The notes below the pieces were generated by a model that ran no database searches, was not told the origin of the DNA, and saw only the letters and a program-made list of their open reading frames with translations. The translations under genes and the position numbers were made by a program. From positions 16,329-80,328 of the forward strand of contig NZ_JAQMUB010000042.1 in the NCBI RefSeq assembly GCF_028330965.1: a stretch of DNA of 64,000 bases, written 5' to 3'. Position 1 is the stretch's first letter. Each line of letters opens with the position of its first letter. Shown one piece after another: positions 18,115 through 27,060 of the stretch. Source of the stretch: Oscillatoria sp. CS-180. GTDB lineage: Bacteria > Cyanobacteriota > Cyanobacteriia > Phormidesmidales > Phormidesmidaceae.

Positions 18115-20694
18115 GTGGCGGATAAGTATACTCCCGCAGCGATCGAGGAAAAGTGGCAGCAGATTTGGGCTGAGCAAGGATTGGATCGAACTGAAGACGA
18201 TTCCAGCAAACCCAAGTTCTATGCGCTGTCTATGTTCCCCTATCCGTCTGGCAACCTGCACATGGGACACGTGCGGAACTACACCATCACTGACGTCATT
18301 GCCCGAGTGCGGCGCATGCAGGGCTATCGGGTTTTGCATCCGATGGGTTGGGATGCGTTTGGCCTACCCGCAGAAAATGCGGCTATTGATCGCGGTATTC
18401 ATCCCGCTAAGTGGACCTATCAGAATATTGACCAAATGCGATCGCAGCTCAAGCGGTTGGGGCTGTCTTATGACTGGGAGCGGGAAGTCGCAACCTGCTC
18501 ACCTGACTATTATCGCTGGACTCAGTGGAGCTTCATCCAGTTCTTAAAAGCGGGTCTAGCCTACCAAAAAGAAGCGGCAGTGAACTGGGATCCCGTTGAC
18601 CAAACCGTGCTGGCGAATGAACAGGTGGATAGCGAGGGTAAATCATGGCGCTCCGGTGCGAAGGTAGAGCGCAAACTTTTGCGGCAGTGGTTTTTGAAAA
18701 TCACTGACTACGCCGATGAATTGCTTCAGGACCTTGACCAGCTATCCGGTTGGCCCGAGCGAGTGCGCCTGATGCAGGAAAACTGGATTGGCAAATCCAC
18801 AGGCGCTAAGGTCACGTTCAAGACCGAGCAGGGAGACGACTTAGAAATTTTCACGACACGTCCAGACACCTTGTGGGGCGCGACCTTCATGGTATTGTCT
18901 CCGGAACATCCTTTAGTCGAAAAACTAACCACGGCTGAGCAGCGCGACGCGATCGCCACCTACCAGGCAGAGGCGGCAGCTAAAAGCGATATTGATCGCA
19001 CGGCTGAAGATAAGGAGAAATCGGGTGTCTGGACAGGCAGCTATGCCATTAACCCCGTCAATGCGGAAAAAATCCCCATTTGGATTGCCGATTACGTTCT
19101 CATGGGCTATGGCACTGGCGCGATTATGGCCGTTCCAGCCCACGACCAGAGAGACTTCGCATTTGCCCGCAAATTTGGCTTAGACATCAAAGTTGTGGTG
19201 CAGCCAGAAGGGGAAACGCTGGATGGTGCAACGATGGCGGAAGCATGGCCGGGGGATGGCGTGATGGTTCATTCCGGTCCTTTAAATGGGGTGCCTGCGG
19301 GGAAAGGAGAAGGACAAAGTGTTGAACAGGCGATCGCTTGGCTAGAAAATGAAGGTCAAGGTCAAGGTCAAGCCAACTTCCGCTTACGCGACTGGTTAAT
19401 TTCTCGGCAGCGCTACTGGGGCGTTCCGATTCCTGTGGTCCACTGTCCCAGTTGTGGAACTGTGCCCGTGCCTGACGAGCAGCTTCCGGTTGAGTTGCCT
19501 CAGGATGTTGAGTTTAGTGGTCGGGGAGCCTCACCGTTGTCGAAACTCGACCACTGGATCAATGTGCCTTGTCCCACCTGTGGCGAACCTGCCCAGCGAG
19601 AGACTGACACCATGGATACCTTCATTGATTCGTCCTGGTATTTCCTGCGATTTGCTGATGCCCGCAACGAAGAGGCTATTTTCGATCCTGACAAGGCCAA
19701 CGATTGGCTACCTGTAGACCAATATGTGGGCGGTATTGAACACGCCATTTTGCATTTGCTCTATTCGCGGTTCTTCACGAAGGTGTTGCGAGATCGCGGT
19801 TTGTTAAACGTTGATGAACCTTTCAAACGCCTACTAACGCAGGGGATGGTGCAGAACATCACCTATAAGAACCCCAAAACGGGCAAGTATATTCCAATTC
19901 AGGAGATTGCTGATCCAGAGAATCCCGTCGATCCGGAGACGGGTGAAGCGTTGGAAGGCTTCTACGAGAAGATGTCCAAGTCTAAATATAATGGCGTCGC
20001 TCCGCAAGATGTTTTAGCACGATATGGAGCTGATACGGCTCGCATGTTTATCCTGTTCAAAGCGCCACCGGAAAAAGACCTGGAATGGGATGATGCGGAT
20101 GTTGAAGGACAGCATCGGTTTCTTAACCGAGTGTGGCGACTCGTAACGGACTTTGCTGCTTCCCATCCCAATGGTCTAGCTGCTTCCAAAATGGAGTCTT
20201 TGTCTAAGGCCGACAAGGATCTTCGTCGTGCAGTCCATACTGCTATCAAAGAAATCAGTGAAGACGTTGAAGGTGAGTATCAGTTCAACACGGCTATCTC
20301 AGAATTGATGAAGCTTAGCAATGCCATGAGCGATACTAGCGATAAAGCTTCTTCAGTCTATGCAGAGGGCATTGCGACACTCGTCAAATTACTCGCTCCG
20401 TTCGCCCCTCATATCGCTGAGGATCTCTGGCATCAGCTAGGCCACTCTGATTCCATCCATCGCCAAAGTTGGCCCCAGTTGGATGAAACAGCGCTGGTCG
20501 CCGATGAAATCACTTTGGTTATTCAGATCATGGGTAAAACGCGCGGCACTATTAGCGTTCCTGCTAGTTCTGATAAGGCAGCTTTAGAAAAATACGCCCG
20601 AGAATCTGAAATTGCTCAGCGTTATCTAGATGGCAAAGAAATCAAGAAAGTGATTGTGGTTCCAGGCAAACTCGTCAACTTTGTGGCTGTGTAA
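18115..20694 (+). CDS. leuS: Leucyl-tRNA synthetase
   Basis: An 859-residue class I aminoacyl-tRNA synthetase charging tRNA-Leu. The HIGH motif appears as [15 protein letters not shown] (residues 41-55) and the KMSKS loop as [12 protein letters not shown] (about 621). The editing domain (CP1) carries [21 protein letters not shown] near 250 and the zinc-type Cys pairs HCPSCGTVP and PCPTCGEP near 445-490. It has a normal C-terminal anticodon-binding region. The GTG start is supported by AAGGAAGGAG upstream. A low-complexity GQGQGQ insertion near residue 416 is encoded by a triplicated AAGGTC hexamer. Confidence 0.98.
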   Translation: MADKYTPAAIEEKWQQIWAEQGLDRTEDDSSKPKFYALSMFPYPSGNLHMGHVRNYTITDVIARVRRMQGYRVLHPMGWDAFGLPAENAAIDRGIHPAKWTYQNIDQMRSQLKRLGLSYDWEREVATCSPDYYRWTQWSFIQFLKAGLAYQKEAAVNWDPVDQTVLANEQVDSEGKSWRSGAKVERKLLRQWFLKITDYADELLQDLDQLSGWPERVRLMQENWIGKSTGAKVTFKTEQGDDLEIFTTRPDTLWGATFMVLSPEHPLVEKLTTAEQRDAIATYQAEAAAKSDIDRTAEDKEKSGVWTGSYAINPVNAEKIPIWIADYVLMGYGTGAIMAVPAHDQRDFAFARKFGLDIKVVVQPEGETLDGATMAEAWPGDGVMVHSGPLNGVPAGKGEGQSVEQAIAWLENEGQGQGQANFRLRDWLISRQRYWGVPIPVVHCPSCGTVPVPDEQLPVELPQDVEFSGRGASPLSKLDHWINVPCPTCGEPAQRETDTMDTFIDSSWYFLRFADARNEEAIFDPDKANDWLPVDQYVGGIEHAILHLLYSRFFTKVLRDRGLLNVDEPFKRLLTQGMVQNITYKNPKTGKYIPIQEIADPENPVDPETGEALEGFYEKMSKSKYNGVAPQDVLARYGADTARMFILFKAPPEKDLEWDDADVEGQHRFLNRVWRLVTDFAASHPNGLAASKMESLSKADKDLRRAVHTAIKEISEDVEGEYQFNTAISELMKLSNAMSDTSDKASSVYAEGIATLVKLLAPFAPHIAEDLWHQLGHSDSIHRQSWPQLDETALVADEITLVIQIMGKTRGTISVPASSDKAALEKYARESEIAQRYLDGKEIKKVIVVPGKLVNFVAV

Positions 20695-20715
20695 GTTTAC
20701 GGATAGAACCTTACG

Positions 20716-20750
20716 TTTTGCGATCGCTCTAGAAAGATAGATCCGCAAAA
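20716..20750. terminator. Hairpin after leuS, likely terminator without a T-run
   Basis: TTTTGCG (20716-20722) pairs perfectly with CGCAAAA (20744-20750); inner bases ATC and TCT also pair with a bulge. It begins 22 bases after the leuS stop. No T-tract follows, as often seen in cyanobacteria. Confidence 0.5.
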
Positions 20751-21554
20751 GACTCTCAGAGGAATTACGCAAGAAAAGCACAAAAAACGTTCACAGTAAA
20801 CTTTTATATTTTTACTGGGATGTGTACAGATCACTTAAGAAAATTGTTAGCCAATCAATATGGCAGCAATCCAAGTCGTTTTGGAATTCTTTTTCCTCAT
20901 TTCAAGCTCATGTAAAAGGAATGGAATTCTTTTGATATGTCAGAGTATCAAAATTGGGATTGCAGGGTTACTTGATATTGGGCTAGCAATTATCAACAGC
21001 AAAGGTTAAATGAAGCTTAATCCAAAACAAGGTTTCAAGTGAATTCAATCAAATAAAATTGTGAATTAAAACTCGCCATTGTTCTATTTTTAGTCCTCTA
21101 AGCATCACTATTATGCATTTCTCAAGAAGATAAATAGTAACCAATTAAAAAGATTTTAAATAATTCTAATTCTATTGATCGACACATTAATCGCTGTCAA
21201 AACAAGGACTATTTCGGCTGTGGATTTATAGTCTTTGAATCCATAGGCCTCGTTTCTCAAGGCTTTTGAGTCAAACAGCATGAAGAGAGCACGGTCTACA
21301 AGCGTCTCTAGAGCAGTTGTGCTATTGCGGTTTTGGTCTATACCTTTGTCCTCATAAAGCGCGATCGCGGCTCAATTGATTAGCGTATTTTTAAACCTGT
21401 TCAAACAGTGAATGACTTTTTTGAAATTTTCATAAACCCTGTTATCCTTTCGGGTCGTGACTTTAGAGCATAGTCAGTATAGAGAAGAGGAAAAATAAAG
21501 GTTATTGTTGGTTTAAAAGAGGAGCACGGATTGGTAGAGTGGCGTTGTATATAG
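20751..21554. other. Long AT-rich intergenic stretch upstream of the response regulator
   Basis: About 800 bp without a supportable gene. It contains scattered A/T tracts, a repeated GGAATTCTTTT (about 20882 and 20930), and HIP1-like GCGATCGC near 21361. No tRNA or known small RNA was recognised. It presumably includes the promoter of the gene at 21555. Confidence 0.4.
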
Positions 21555-22331
21555 ATGCAAATTCTCCCTATGACATCTCTCACGTTGCCTTCTGCCTATC
21601 AACAGGGCGTTCGCATTGGGTTGGGGCGAGTCCTAATCGTTGAGGACGAAGAACTAATTCGTGAAACCGTGGGTCTAGCCCTGGCAGAAATTGGTTTCGA
21701 GATTTTGGTCGCAGAGGATGGCCTTACAGCTCTAGAAATGCTGGGAGGAACTCAGAAAAGCTCCCATCGATCCTCTTCGGACATTAACTTAGTCATTCTT
21801 GATTTAATGCTGCCCGGTATGAACGGGCTTGATTTATGCCGTCTTCTTCGGCATCAAGGTATCGACGTACCGCTTCTGATTTTGAGTGCAAAGAGTACTG
21901 AGACTGATCGCGTAGTTGGTTTAGAGGTTGGGGCCGATGACTATCTAGCAAAACCGTTCGGTATGCGAGAGTTGATTGCCCGATGTCGCGCCCTGCTTCG
22001 TCGCCAGCGTGGAATGAGCAAACAAGAGCCAGATCCCGTCTTGAGGTTTGAAGAGGTTGAGCTGAATCCCAAAGAGTGCCGTGTCTTTCTGAAAGGTGAA
22101 GAGGTTAACCTTTCTCCAAAAGAGTTTCGGATTCTAGAGCTGTTCATGAGCCAGCCTCGCCGGGTCTGGTCCCGTGACCAAATTATTGACAAGGTTTGGG
22201 GGCATGACTTTATGGGCGATAACAAGACAGTAGATGTTCATATCCGCTGGATTCGGGAAAAGCTGGAAGAGGATCCCAGCAAACCTAAGTATTTGAAAAC
22301 GGTGAGAGGGTTCGGCTATCGCTTGGGCTAG
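21555..22331 (+). CDS. OmpR/PhoB-family response regulator
   Basis: A 258-residue two-component transcriptional regulator. The receiver has the acidic pair VEDEE, the phospho-acceptor Asp in LVILDLMLPGMNG and the Lys in LAKPFG. The C-terminal winged helix is of OmpR type (LSPKEFRILELFM, SRDQIIDKVWG, KTVDVHIRWIREKLE, TVRGFGYRLG). The long N-terminus before the receiver (GRVLIVEDEELIRET) recalls cyanobacterial SphR, the phosphate-starvation regulator, but I cannot confirm this without a comparison. No sensor kinase gene is adjacent. The start (ATG 21555 or 21570) is uncertain because neither has a clear ribosome-binding site. Confidence 0.92.
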   Translation: MQILPMTSLTLPSAYQQGVRIGLGRVLIVEDEELIRETVGLALAEIGFEILVAEDGLTALEMLGGTQKSSHRSSSDINLVILDLMLPGMNGLDLCRLLRHQGIDVPLLILSAKSTETDRVVGLEVGADDYLAKPFGMRELIARCRALLRRQRGMSKQEPDPVLRFEEVELNPKECRVFLKGEEVNLSPKEFRILELFMSQPRRVWSRDQIIDKVWGHDFMGDNKTVDVHIRWIREKLEEDPSKPKYLKTVRGFGYRLG

Positions 22332-22357
22332 TCTCGTATTCTGCCTCTAAACAAAGC

Positions 22358-23959
22358 ATGAACCCCACAGAGGAACCTGTAACGTCAAAGCAGGGAATGG
22401 TGATATGTCCCCATTCCTTGGCTTCTGAAGTGGGCGCGCAGATTTTGAGAGACGGCGGTAATGCCGTTGATGCAGCGATCGCCATTCAAGCAGCCCTGGG
22501 CGTTGTGTATCCACACATGACGGGGCTGGGTGGTGATGCTTTTTGGCTAATCTACGATGCCAAAAGTCAGGCGCTCTACGGTCTCAACGGTTCAGGCCGA
22601 GCTGCACAAAGAGCCACTATTGATTTATATCAGCAGCAAGGCCATCAATTCATTCCTCAACGAGGTCCTCTAGCAGCGATGACTGTGCCGGGAGCAGTAG
22701 CGTCTTGGGAGCAAGCTCATCGTCGCTTTGGTCAGCAGGACTGGACTACACTCTTACAGCCCGCGATTGCCCTGGCCGAATTGGGATATCCGGTATCCGG
22801 CTCCCAATCGTACTGGACACGCCGTGATCGTCCTCATTTTGAGCAGCATTCGCCATCGGCTTGTCCCTTCCTAGCGCAAGGAGAAGTTCCTGCCCCACAA
22901 TCAATACTGAAAAATCCAGACTTGGCTCGAACCCTAGAGACTTTATCGCATGAAGGGGCATCGGCTTTTTATCAGGGGGCGATCGCACAGCAAATTGCGG
23001 ATCACCTCAATTCCGTAGGCGGACTTCTGACGCTGGACGATTTTACAGCGCATCATTCGGACTGGGTGAAGCCAATTGAGACAACCTATCAGGGCTATCG
23101 CATCGCACAGCTGCCGCCCAACTCCCAAGGGTTTGCCGTTTTGCAAATGCTGAACCTAATTGAACCCTTTGACCTGCAAGGGATGGGACATGACAGCGCT
23201 GATTACTATCACTTGATGATTGAAGCAACCAAATTAGCTCTGGTTGATCGCGGTCACTGGCTCACCGACCCCGACTTTGTCAAGATTCCGATCAACAAAC
23301 TGGTTTCTAAAGCCTACGCTGATCGCCGTCGCTTCCAGTTATCGTTAACCCGGGCCGGACAGTACGCAGCGGTTCCTATGGGCAGCGATACGACCTACAC
23401 CGCAGTCGCAGATGCATTCGGCAACGCAGTCTCAGTCATTCAGAGCATTTATTTTGATTTTGGCTCAGCTGTTGTCGTTCCCCAAACAGGCTTCGTCTTA
23501 CAAAATCGCGGCTGCTTTTTCTCCCTCAATCCCAATCATCTCAACTGTTTGATGCCAGGGAAACGAACATTTCATACCCTGATGCCGGGGATGGTGTTGC
23601 AGCCAAGCGGTCACCCATATCTCATTCTGGGGACTATGGGCGGCGAGGGACAGCCTCAAACTCAGCTGGCATTACTGACTAGGCTGCTAGATTTTGGCTT
23701 CGATCCGCAGACCGCGATCGATGAACCACGCTGGCTTTGGGGGCGGACTTGGGGAGATGAGACGGTTAGCTTAACGCTGGAGGGGCGAATTCCAATTGCT
23801 GTACGGCAGGCGCTACGAGAGCGGGGTCATGTTCTGACCGTTGGCCCTGACTGGAACGTCAAAATGGGGCACGCCCACGTTATTCGCTACGCTCCTGATA
23901 CCGAGACGATGGAAGGAGGATGCGATCGCCGCAGCGACGGTATCGCGATCGGACTATAG
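22358..23959 (+). CDS. ggt: Gamma-glutamyltransferase family protein
   Basis: A 533-residue Ntn-hydrolase that cleaves glutathione and other gamma-glutamyl compounds or transfers the glutamyl group. Family marks: SEVGAQILRDGGNAVDAAIA near the N-terminus, PHMTGLGGDAFWL, and the autoprocessing site GSDTTYTAVADAFGN near residue 346, where the first Thr of the small subunit is expected. MGGEGQPQTQ and GFDPQTAIDEPRW follow. No signal peptide is seen, so it may be cytoplasmic, as for GGT-like proteins acting in small-molecule degradation. It starts 26 bp after the response regulator and may be co-transcribed with it. Confidence 0.9.
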   Translation: MNPTEEPVTSKQGMVICPHSLASEVGAQILRDGGNAVDAAIAIQAALGVVYPHMTGLGGDAFWLIYDAKSQALYGLNGSGRAAQRATIDLYQQQGHQFIPQRGPLAAMTVPGAVASWEQAHRRFGQQDWTTLLQPAIALAELGYPVSGSQSYWTRRDRPHFEQHSPSACPFLAQGEVPAPQSILKNPDLARTLETLSHEGASAFYQGAIAQQIADHLNSVGGLLTLDDFTAHHSDWVKPIETTYQGYRIAQLPPNSQGFAVLQMLNLIEPFDLQGMGHDSADYYHLMIEATKLALVDRGHWLTDPDFVKIPINKLVSKAYADRRRFQLSLTRAGQYAAVPMGSDTTYTAVADAFGNAVSVIQSIYFDFGSAVVVPQTGFVLQNRGCFFSLNPNHLNCLMPGKRTFHTLMPGMVLQPSGHPYLILGTMGGEGQPQTQLALLTRLLDFGFDPQTAIDEPRWLWGRTWGDETVSLTLEGRIPIAVRQALRERGHVLTVGPDWNVKMGHAHVIRYAPDTETMEGGCDRRSDGIAIGL

Positions 23960-24000
23960 GTTGATGACCTGTTTTCCCCAGAAACGGGACAGATGACTAA

Positions 24001-24185
24001 AGTCATACGATCGCCAGTTCCGTTAGAACAAGACAGCGAGCCATCTAGTTATGGGTCAAGGACCTGGATGTTATTGGATGCACAAGCCTATAGCGGCATG
24101 CATTAAATCAACGCACCCCATTCCCTGTTCCCTTAAGATACTGAGATGTACTTGACCAAGCTGCAAAAGCCTAGAGGGCTAAAAC
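24001..24185 (+). repeat. Composite dispersed repeat: ~105 bp element split by the GGCATGCATT unit
   Basis: Left part (24001-24090) matches the ~105 bp family: ATCGCCAGTTCCGTTAGAAC, GCGAGCCATCT, GGATGCACAAGCCTA. The family's right end (GCCTAGAGGGCTAAA) appears only at 24170-24184. Between them lies the unit also found at 4349-4451. The intervening unit is bracketed by a direct repeat AAGCCTA (24084-24090 and 24167-24173). Confidence 0.7.
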
Positions 24186-24193
24186 GACAACTC

Positions 24194-24231
24194 AAAAAAA
24201 GTCCCTCCTGCTAGATCAGCAAAAGGGACTT
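24194..24231 (-). terminator. Rho-independent terminator
   Basis: On the minus strand AAGTCCC (24225-24231) pairs with GGGACTT (24199-24205), with an inner TGCT/AGCA stem, then seven T residues (24194-24200). It serves the minus-strand ORF ending at 24300 and/or the Uma2 gene further upstream. Confidence 0.9.
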
Positions 24232-24299
24232 AAGGCATGGTTGCTGTTGTCGTCTAGGAGGAAAGTCGCAAAAGAGAAACTAGCGAGACCCATGACAGG

Positions 24300-24536
24300 T
24301 CAACTGACCGTTATCTCCAACTTCCAAGGCCCAGTTAGGCGAGGACGAATCCGACGCCGGATACCCGAAACAGTGGGTACTATTTCAGCTTTAACCTGGC
24401 GCTGGAGTTTGGTTTCATAACGATAGTTATTGTCATGGTGCAAAGCTCGAATCGTTTTGCTGTTGATAGAAACAGCATTGGCTCCAGCTTTCTCGATATC
24501 AATTTTGTGTTTCTGATCCTGGCTGCATACTGTCAT
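24300..24536 (-). CDS. Small basic protein, unknown (uncertain gene)
   Basis: A 78-residue frame rich in Lys/Arg with a segment KAGANAVSINSKTIRALHHDN and a C-terminal VSGIRRRIRPRLTGPWKLEI. No family recognised. Support comes from a strong terminator 70 bases downstream on the same strand. Against it, the ATG at 24536 has no convincing ribosome-binding site. It could instead be the 3' untranslated region of the Uma2 transcript. Confidence 0.45.
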   Translation of the reverse strand: MTVCSQDQKHKIDIEKAGANAVSINSKTIRALHHDNNYRYETKLQRQVKAEIVPTVSGIRRRIRPRLTGPWKLEITVS

Positions 24537-24657
24537 GGATCACGCAATGGTGTGACTCGGTTGCAGTAACGGATATTTCTGGGTGCTAGGAGGCGATCGC
24601 GTTTAACCAACATCAGCCTGAATCGCTTGAAAGCAAGAGAAGTATCAGCTGCGACAA

Positions 24658-25299
24658 TTAAGTCATTTGCCGAACCTGCTTTCGGAAAGCACGTAGAGCA
24701 GGGCTTCTGCCGACCGCAAGGCTTTGCTCGATCACTCTCGCAACCCACTCTAGAATCGGCAGATTTGGAAACGTAGGACTCACGGCAGTGCTTCGATACT
24801 GGTCTTCGTCTAGGACATAAATGTTTAATCGGCCTTTTTCATACAGCCACAGTTCAGGAACGCCAAGGGCGGCATAAGCCTCCAGTTGCGTCTTTGAGGT
24901 AACATCCACTTCAATTGTCAGATCGGGTGGTGGATCAACGGTGAGGTCGATACGTCGTTTCCCCCTCATCTCTTCCTGATTCTGGATGTAGAAACACTGA
25001 TCGGGCTCAATTCCACTCTCCATTGCTTCTTGTTTAAACGTGGTGGAACCGAAGCATTCACAATCCATTTCAAACTCATCCAGCACAATTTTAACCAAAT
25101 CACCAATGAGTTCTTTATCTACTTCGTGTTCTGGCGAAGGCATTCTGATCTCTAAGGTGCCATGACTGTAAGCAATGCGTGATGAGCGCGTTTCCCCCAA
25201 TTCTTCTAAGATGCGTTCAAATTGCTGCCAATCGAGGTTGCGGACGAGCAGTCGCTGACCAACAGGAACATCAAGTTGTTGAAGTTGAAGCGTGACCAT
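24658..25299 (-). CDS. Uma2-family (DUF820) putative PD-(D/E)XK endonuclease
   Basis: A 213-residue member of the DUF820/Uma2 family, abundant in cyanobacteria. Seen: RIAYSHGTLEIRMPSPEHE (substrate-entry strand), CFGSTTFKQEAMESGIEPDQCFYI, and the nuclease-like core PPPDLTIEVDVTSKTQLEAYAALGVPELWLY, where Asp, Glu and Lys-type positions of the restriction-endonuclease fold fall. Cellular role unknown. The ATG at 25299 gives the usual family start; the frame continues upstream as a hydrophobic stretch to 25401 that is unlikely to be translated. Confidence 0.88.
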   Translation of the reverse strand: MVTLQLQQLDVPVGQRLLVRNLDWQQFERILEELGETRSSRIAYSHGTLEIRMPSPEHEVDKELIGDLVKIVLDEFEMDCECFGSTTFKQEAMESGIEPDQCFYIQNQEEMRGKRRIDLTVDPPPDLTIEVDVTSKTQLEAYAALGVPELWLYEKGRLNIYVLDEDQYRSTAVSPTFPNLPILEWVARVIEQSLAVGRSPALRAFRKQVRQMT

Positions 25300-25428
25300 T
25301 TTGATGGACTTGCCAATGCAGAACTGGCTGACTATCGACAATCCTATCAAAAGAGCAATGAAGGAGATTTCTGAAACTAAAAATATCCGGCTGTGGTGCA
25401 TTATGCTGCGCTAATGACACCCTACCAG

Positions 25429-25533
25429 CGGTATGGCCGTCGCCAGTTCCGTTAGGACAAGACGGCGAGCCATCTGGCCTATGCTAAGCACATTGAGGGT
25501 ATTGGGAATGCACAAACCTAGATGGCTACAGCT
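25429..25533 (+). repeat. Dispersed ~105 bp inverted-repeat element, full copy
   Basis: Left end GGCCGTCGCCAGTTCCGTTA, right end CCTAGATGGCTACAGCT. Internal inverted pair GCCATCT (25469-25475) / AGATGGC (25520-25526). It sits alone in the 319 bp gap between the Uma2 and recombinase genes. The outermost bases (tAGCC-type left, GGCTAcAGCT right) form short terminal inverted repeats in the family. Confidence 0.75.
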
Positions 25534-25618
25534 ATAAATCCTGGAGATCCCCTAACAGAATACTCTGCACTATCCGAGTGCTTTCTAAGATGACAACAAA
25601 ACTTGCGTCGAAGCGTTG

Positions 25619-26935
25619 TTAAAAGACAAATTGAATTTGAACATCCCAGCTGTTGTCTTTTCTCACAATTTGAACCGACTGAATGAATTCGCGGAGGTAA
25701 ACACGGCGCTCGGCTTCCGAGAGATCTAGCCAAAAGGCTTTGACAGAAAGCGTTTGGGCAATCTGTGGTAGGTTTTCGGGGGGCAACTGTGAGAGCTGCT
25801 GCTGCAATTGAGAGAGTTCATTTCTCAAGGTATAAGCCCGCAAATTAGCGCTCGTCTCGTCCAAAATGGCTTGCTGTTGGAGATCATCAAGCTGTTCAAG
25901 GGCTTGCTCCTTATTCTCAATTTGAGTGAGTAAGCACTCTTTGATGGCCCCAATAGGGGGGCCTTTGAGATTGGAAACGGCTTCGGGTAACTGAGCGCAA
26001 ATAGCATCAATGGTTTTTTCTAGCACGCTTTCGTAGGCGATCGCCCGACAGTTCACCTCGCGTCCACACTGCATCGGTCGCAGATATAGATAACTCTTGT
26101 CCTGACGAGGGCGAGTCACCTTGGAGACTTTGAGCTTACTCTGACATTCTTGACACTTGACCAGACCCGCCAGCGATCGCTCAGCACTAGCTGTTTTGGG
26201 AGGCAGCTTACGATTGCGTCGTAGCAGGCGATCGACCTGAGCAGCTTCCTCACGAGAGATGATGGGAGTATGGGTATCGCGAACAACGCTGTCGTCTTTG
26301 TAAAGGAGATCGCCTCGGTAGACAGGATGCTGTAACCAACGCTGAGCAGTGGAGGCCGAAATTCGTTTTCCATACGTCTTCTCCAAATATCGGGCAGAGC
26401 CTCGTACAGAACCATAGAGAATGAAATGCTCAAAAAACGCTTTGACAACAGGGGCTGTTGCGCGATCAAGGGCATAACGATAGCGTCCGCGTCGATAACC
26501 ATAGGGAGCACGACCTGGCGGTGGCAGCACATTGACCCGATTACGAGCATGACCTGCCTGAAGCTGCTGACGGCGGTGCTGAACTTGGATCTGCTCTGCT
26601 AATTTCAGCAGTTGAGCGTTGTCTACTTCACCCTTCACCCCATCCGATGTGCAATAGCTCTGGTCTAGCGCCATAATTTGGACGCCAGAGTTCTCCAAAG
26701 CCGTCACCGTTTGAAAAACGTCGCTGAGCGAGTCCCCAATTTCCCCCAACTCCCGGATGAGTAAACGCTCAGGTGGGGTTACTTTGCAGTCTGCGAAAAG
26801 CTGTTGGAGGGCTGAACGGGGTTCAGGGGAACGGCTGTAGTCGACATAGAGGCGATCAGCAGTGGGCTGAAAATCCTCTGCTTGGATGGCTGCTTCAATA
26901 TAGGGATCGATATAGGCGTAGGCAGCAATGGTCAT
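25619..26935 (-). CDS. Serine-recombinase-like protein with degenerate catalytic domain
   Basis: A 438-residue protein with the layout of large serine recombinases (XisF-like): resolvase-type N-domain (1-120), recombinase DNA-binding domain (about 150-270, PPPGRAPYGYRRGRYRYALD), zinc ribbon (CQECQSKL, then QCGREVNC) and a coiled coil (about 345-395). The N-terminus reads IAAYAYIDPYIEAA where active enzymes have Y-x-R-x-S, so the nucleophilic Ser is missing. The usual DRLGR arginine motif reads RELGEIGDSLSDV, lacking the key arginines. It is therefore probably DNA-binding but not strand-cleaving. No att-like direct repeats were found nearby. ATG 26935 is preferred over TTG 26950. Confidence 0.85.
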   Translation of the reverse strand: MTIAAYAYIDPYIEAAIQAEDFQPTADRLYVDYSRSPEPRSALQQLFADCKVTPPERLLIRELGEIGDSLSDVFQTVTALENSGVQIMALDQSYCTSDGVKGEVDNAQLLKLAEQIQVQHRRQQLQAGHARNRVNVLPPPGRAPYGYRRGRYRYALDRATAPVVKAFFEHFILYGSVRGSARYLEKTYGKRISASTAQRWLQHPVYRGDLLYKDDSVVRDTHTPIISREEAAQVDRLLRRNRKLPPKTASAERSLAGLVKCQECQSKLKVSKVTRPRQDKSYLYLRPMQCGREVNCRAIAYESVLEKTIDAICAQLPEAVSNLKGPPIGAIKECLLTQIENKEQALEQLDDLQQQAILDETSANLRAYTLRNELSQLQQQLSQLPPENLPQIAQTLSVKAFWLDLSEAERRVYLREFIQSVQIVRKDNSWDVQIQFVF

Positions 26936-27060
26936 ACCGGTGGGCAACAACGAAATGGCAGCAACGATTAAGGTAATGCGGGTAATTTCCTTTGCAAGAA
27001 GCCCCCTGTCTCCAACAGGCCATTATCTTAAAGAAGGAACGCAATTATCTCACCCACATC

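Larger units (their letters stand above)
23960..24299. other. Intergenic stretch with composite repeat and terminator (340 bp)
   Basis: Holds the composite dispersed repeat (24001-24185) and a strong minus-strand terminator (24194-24231). The remaining ~70 bp shows nothing. Confidence 0.6.

Noticed and set aside
20751..21554. tRNA or small RNA in the long AT-rich gap
   Set aside because: No cloverleaf, T-arm motif or known cyanobacterial sRNA signature was recognised by eye.
25429..26935. Recombinase as a marker of an integrated element
   Set aside because: No att-like direct repeats, flanking tRNA or cargo genes were found, and the catalytic residues are missing.
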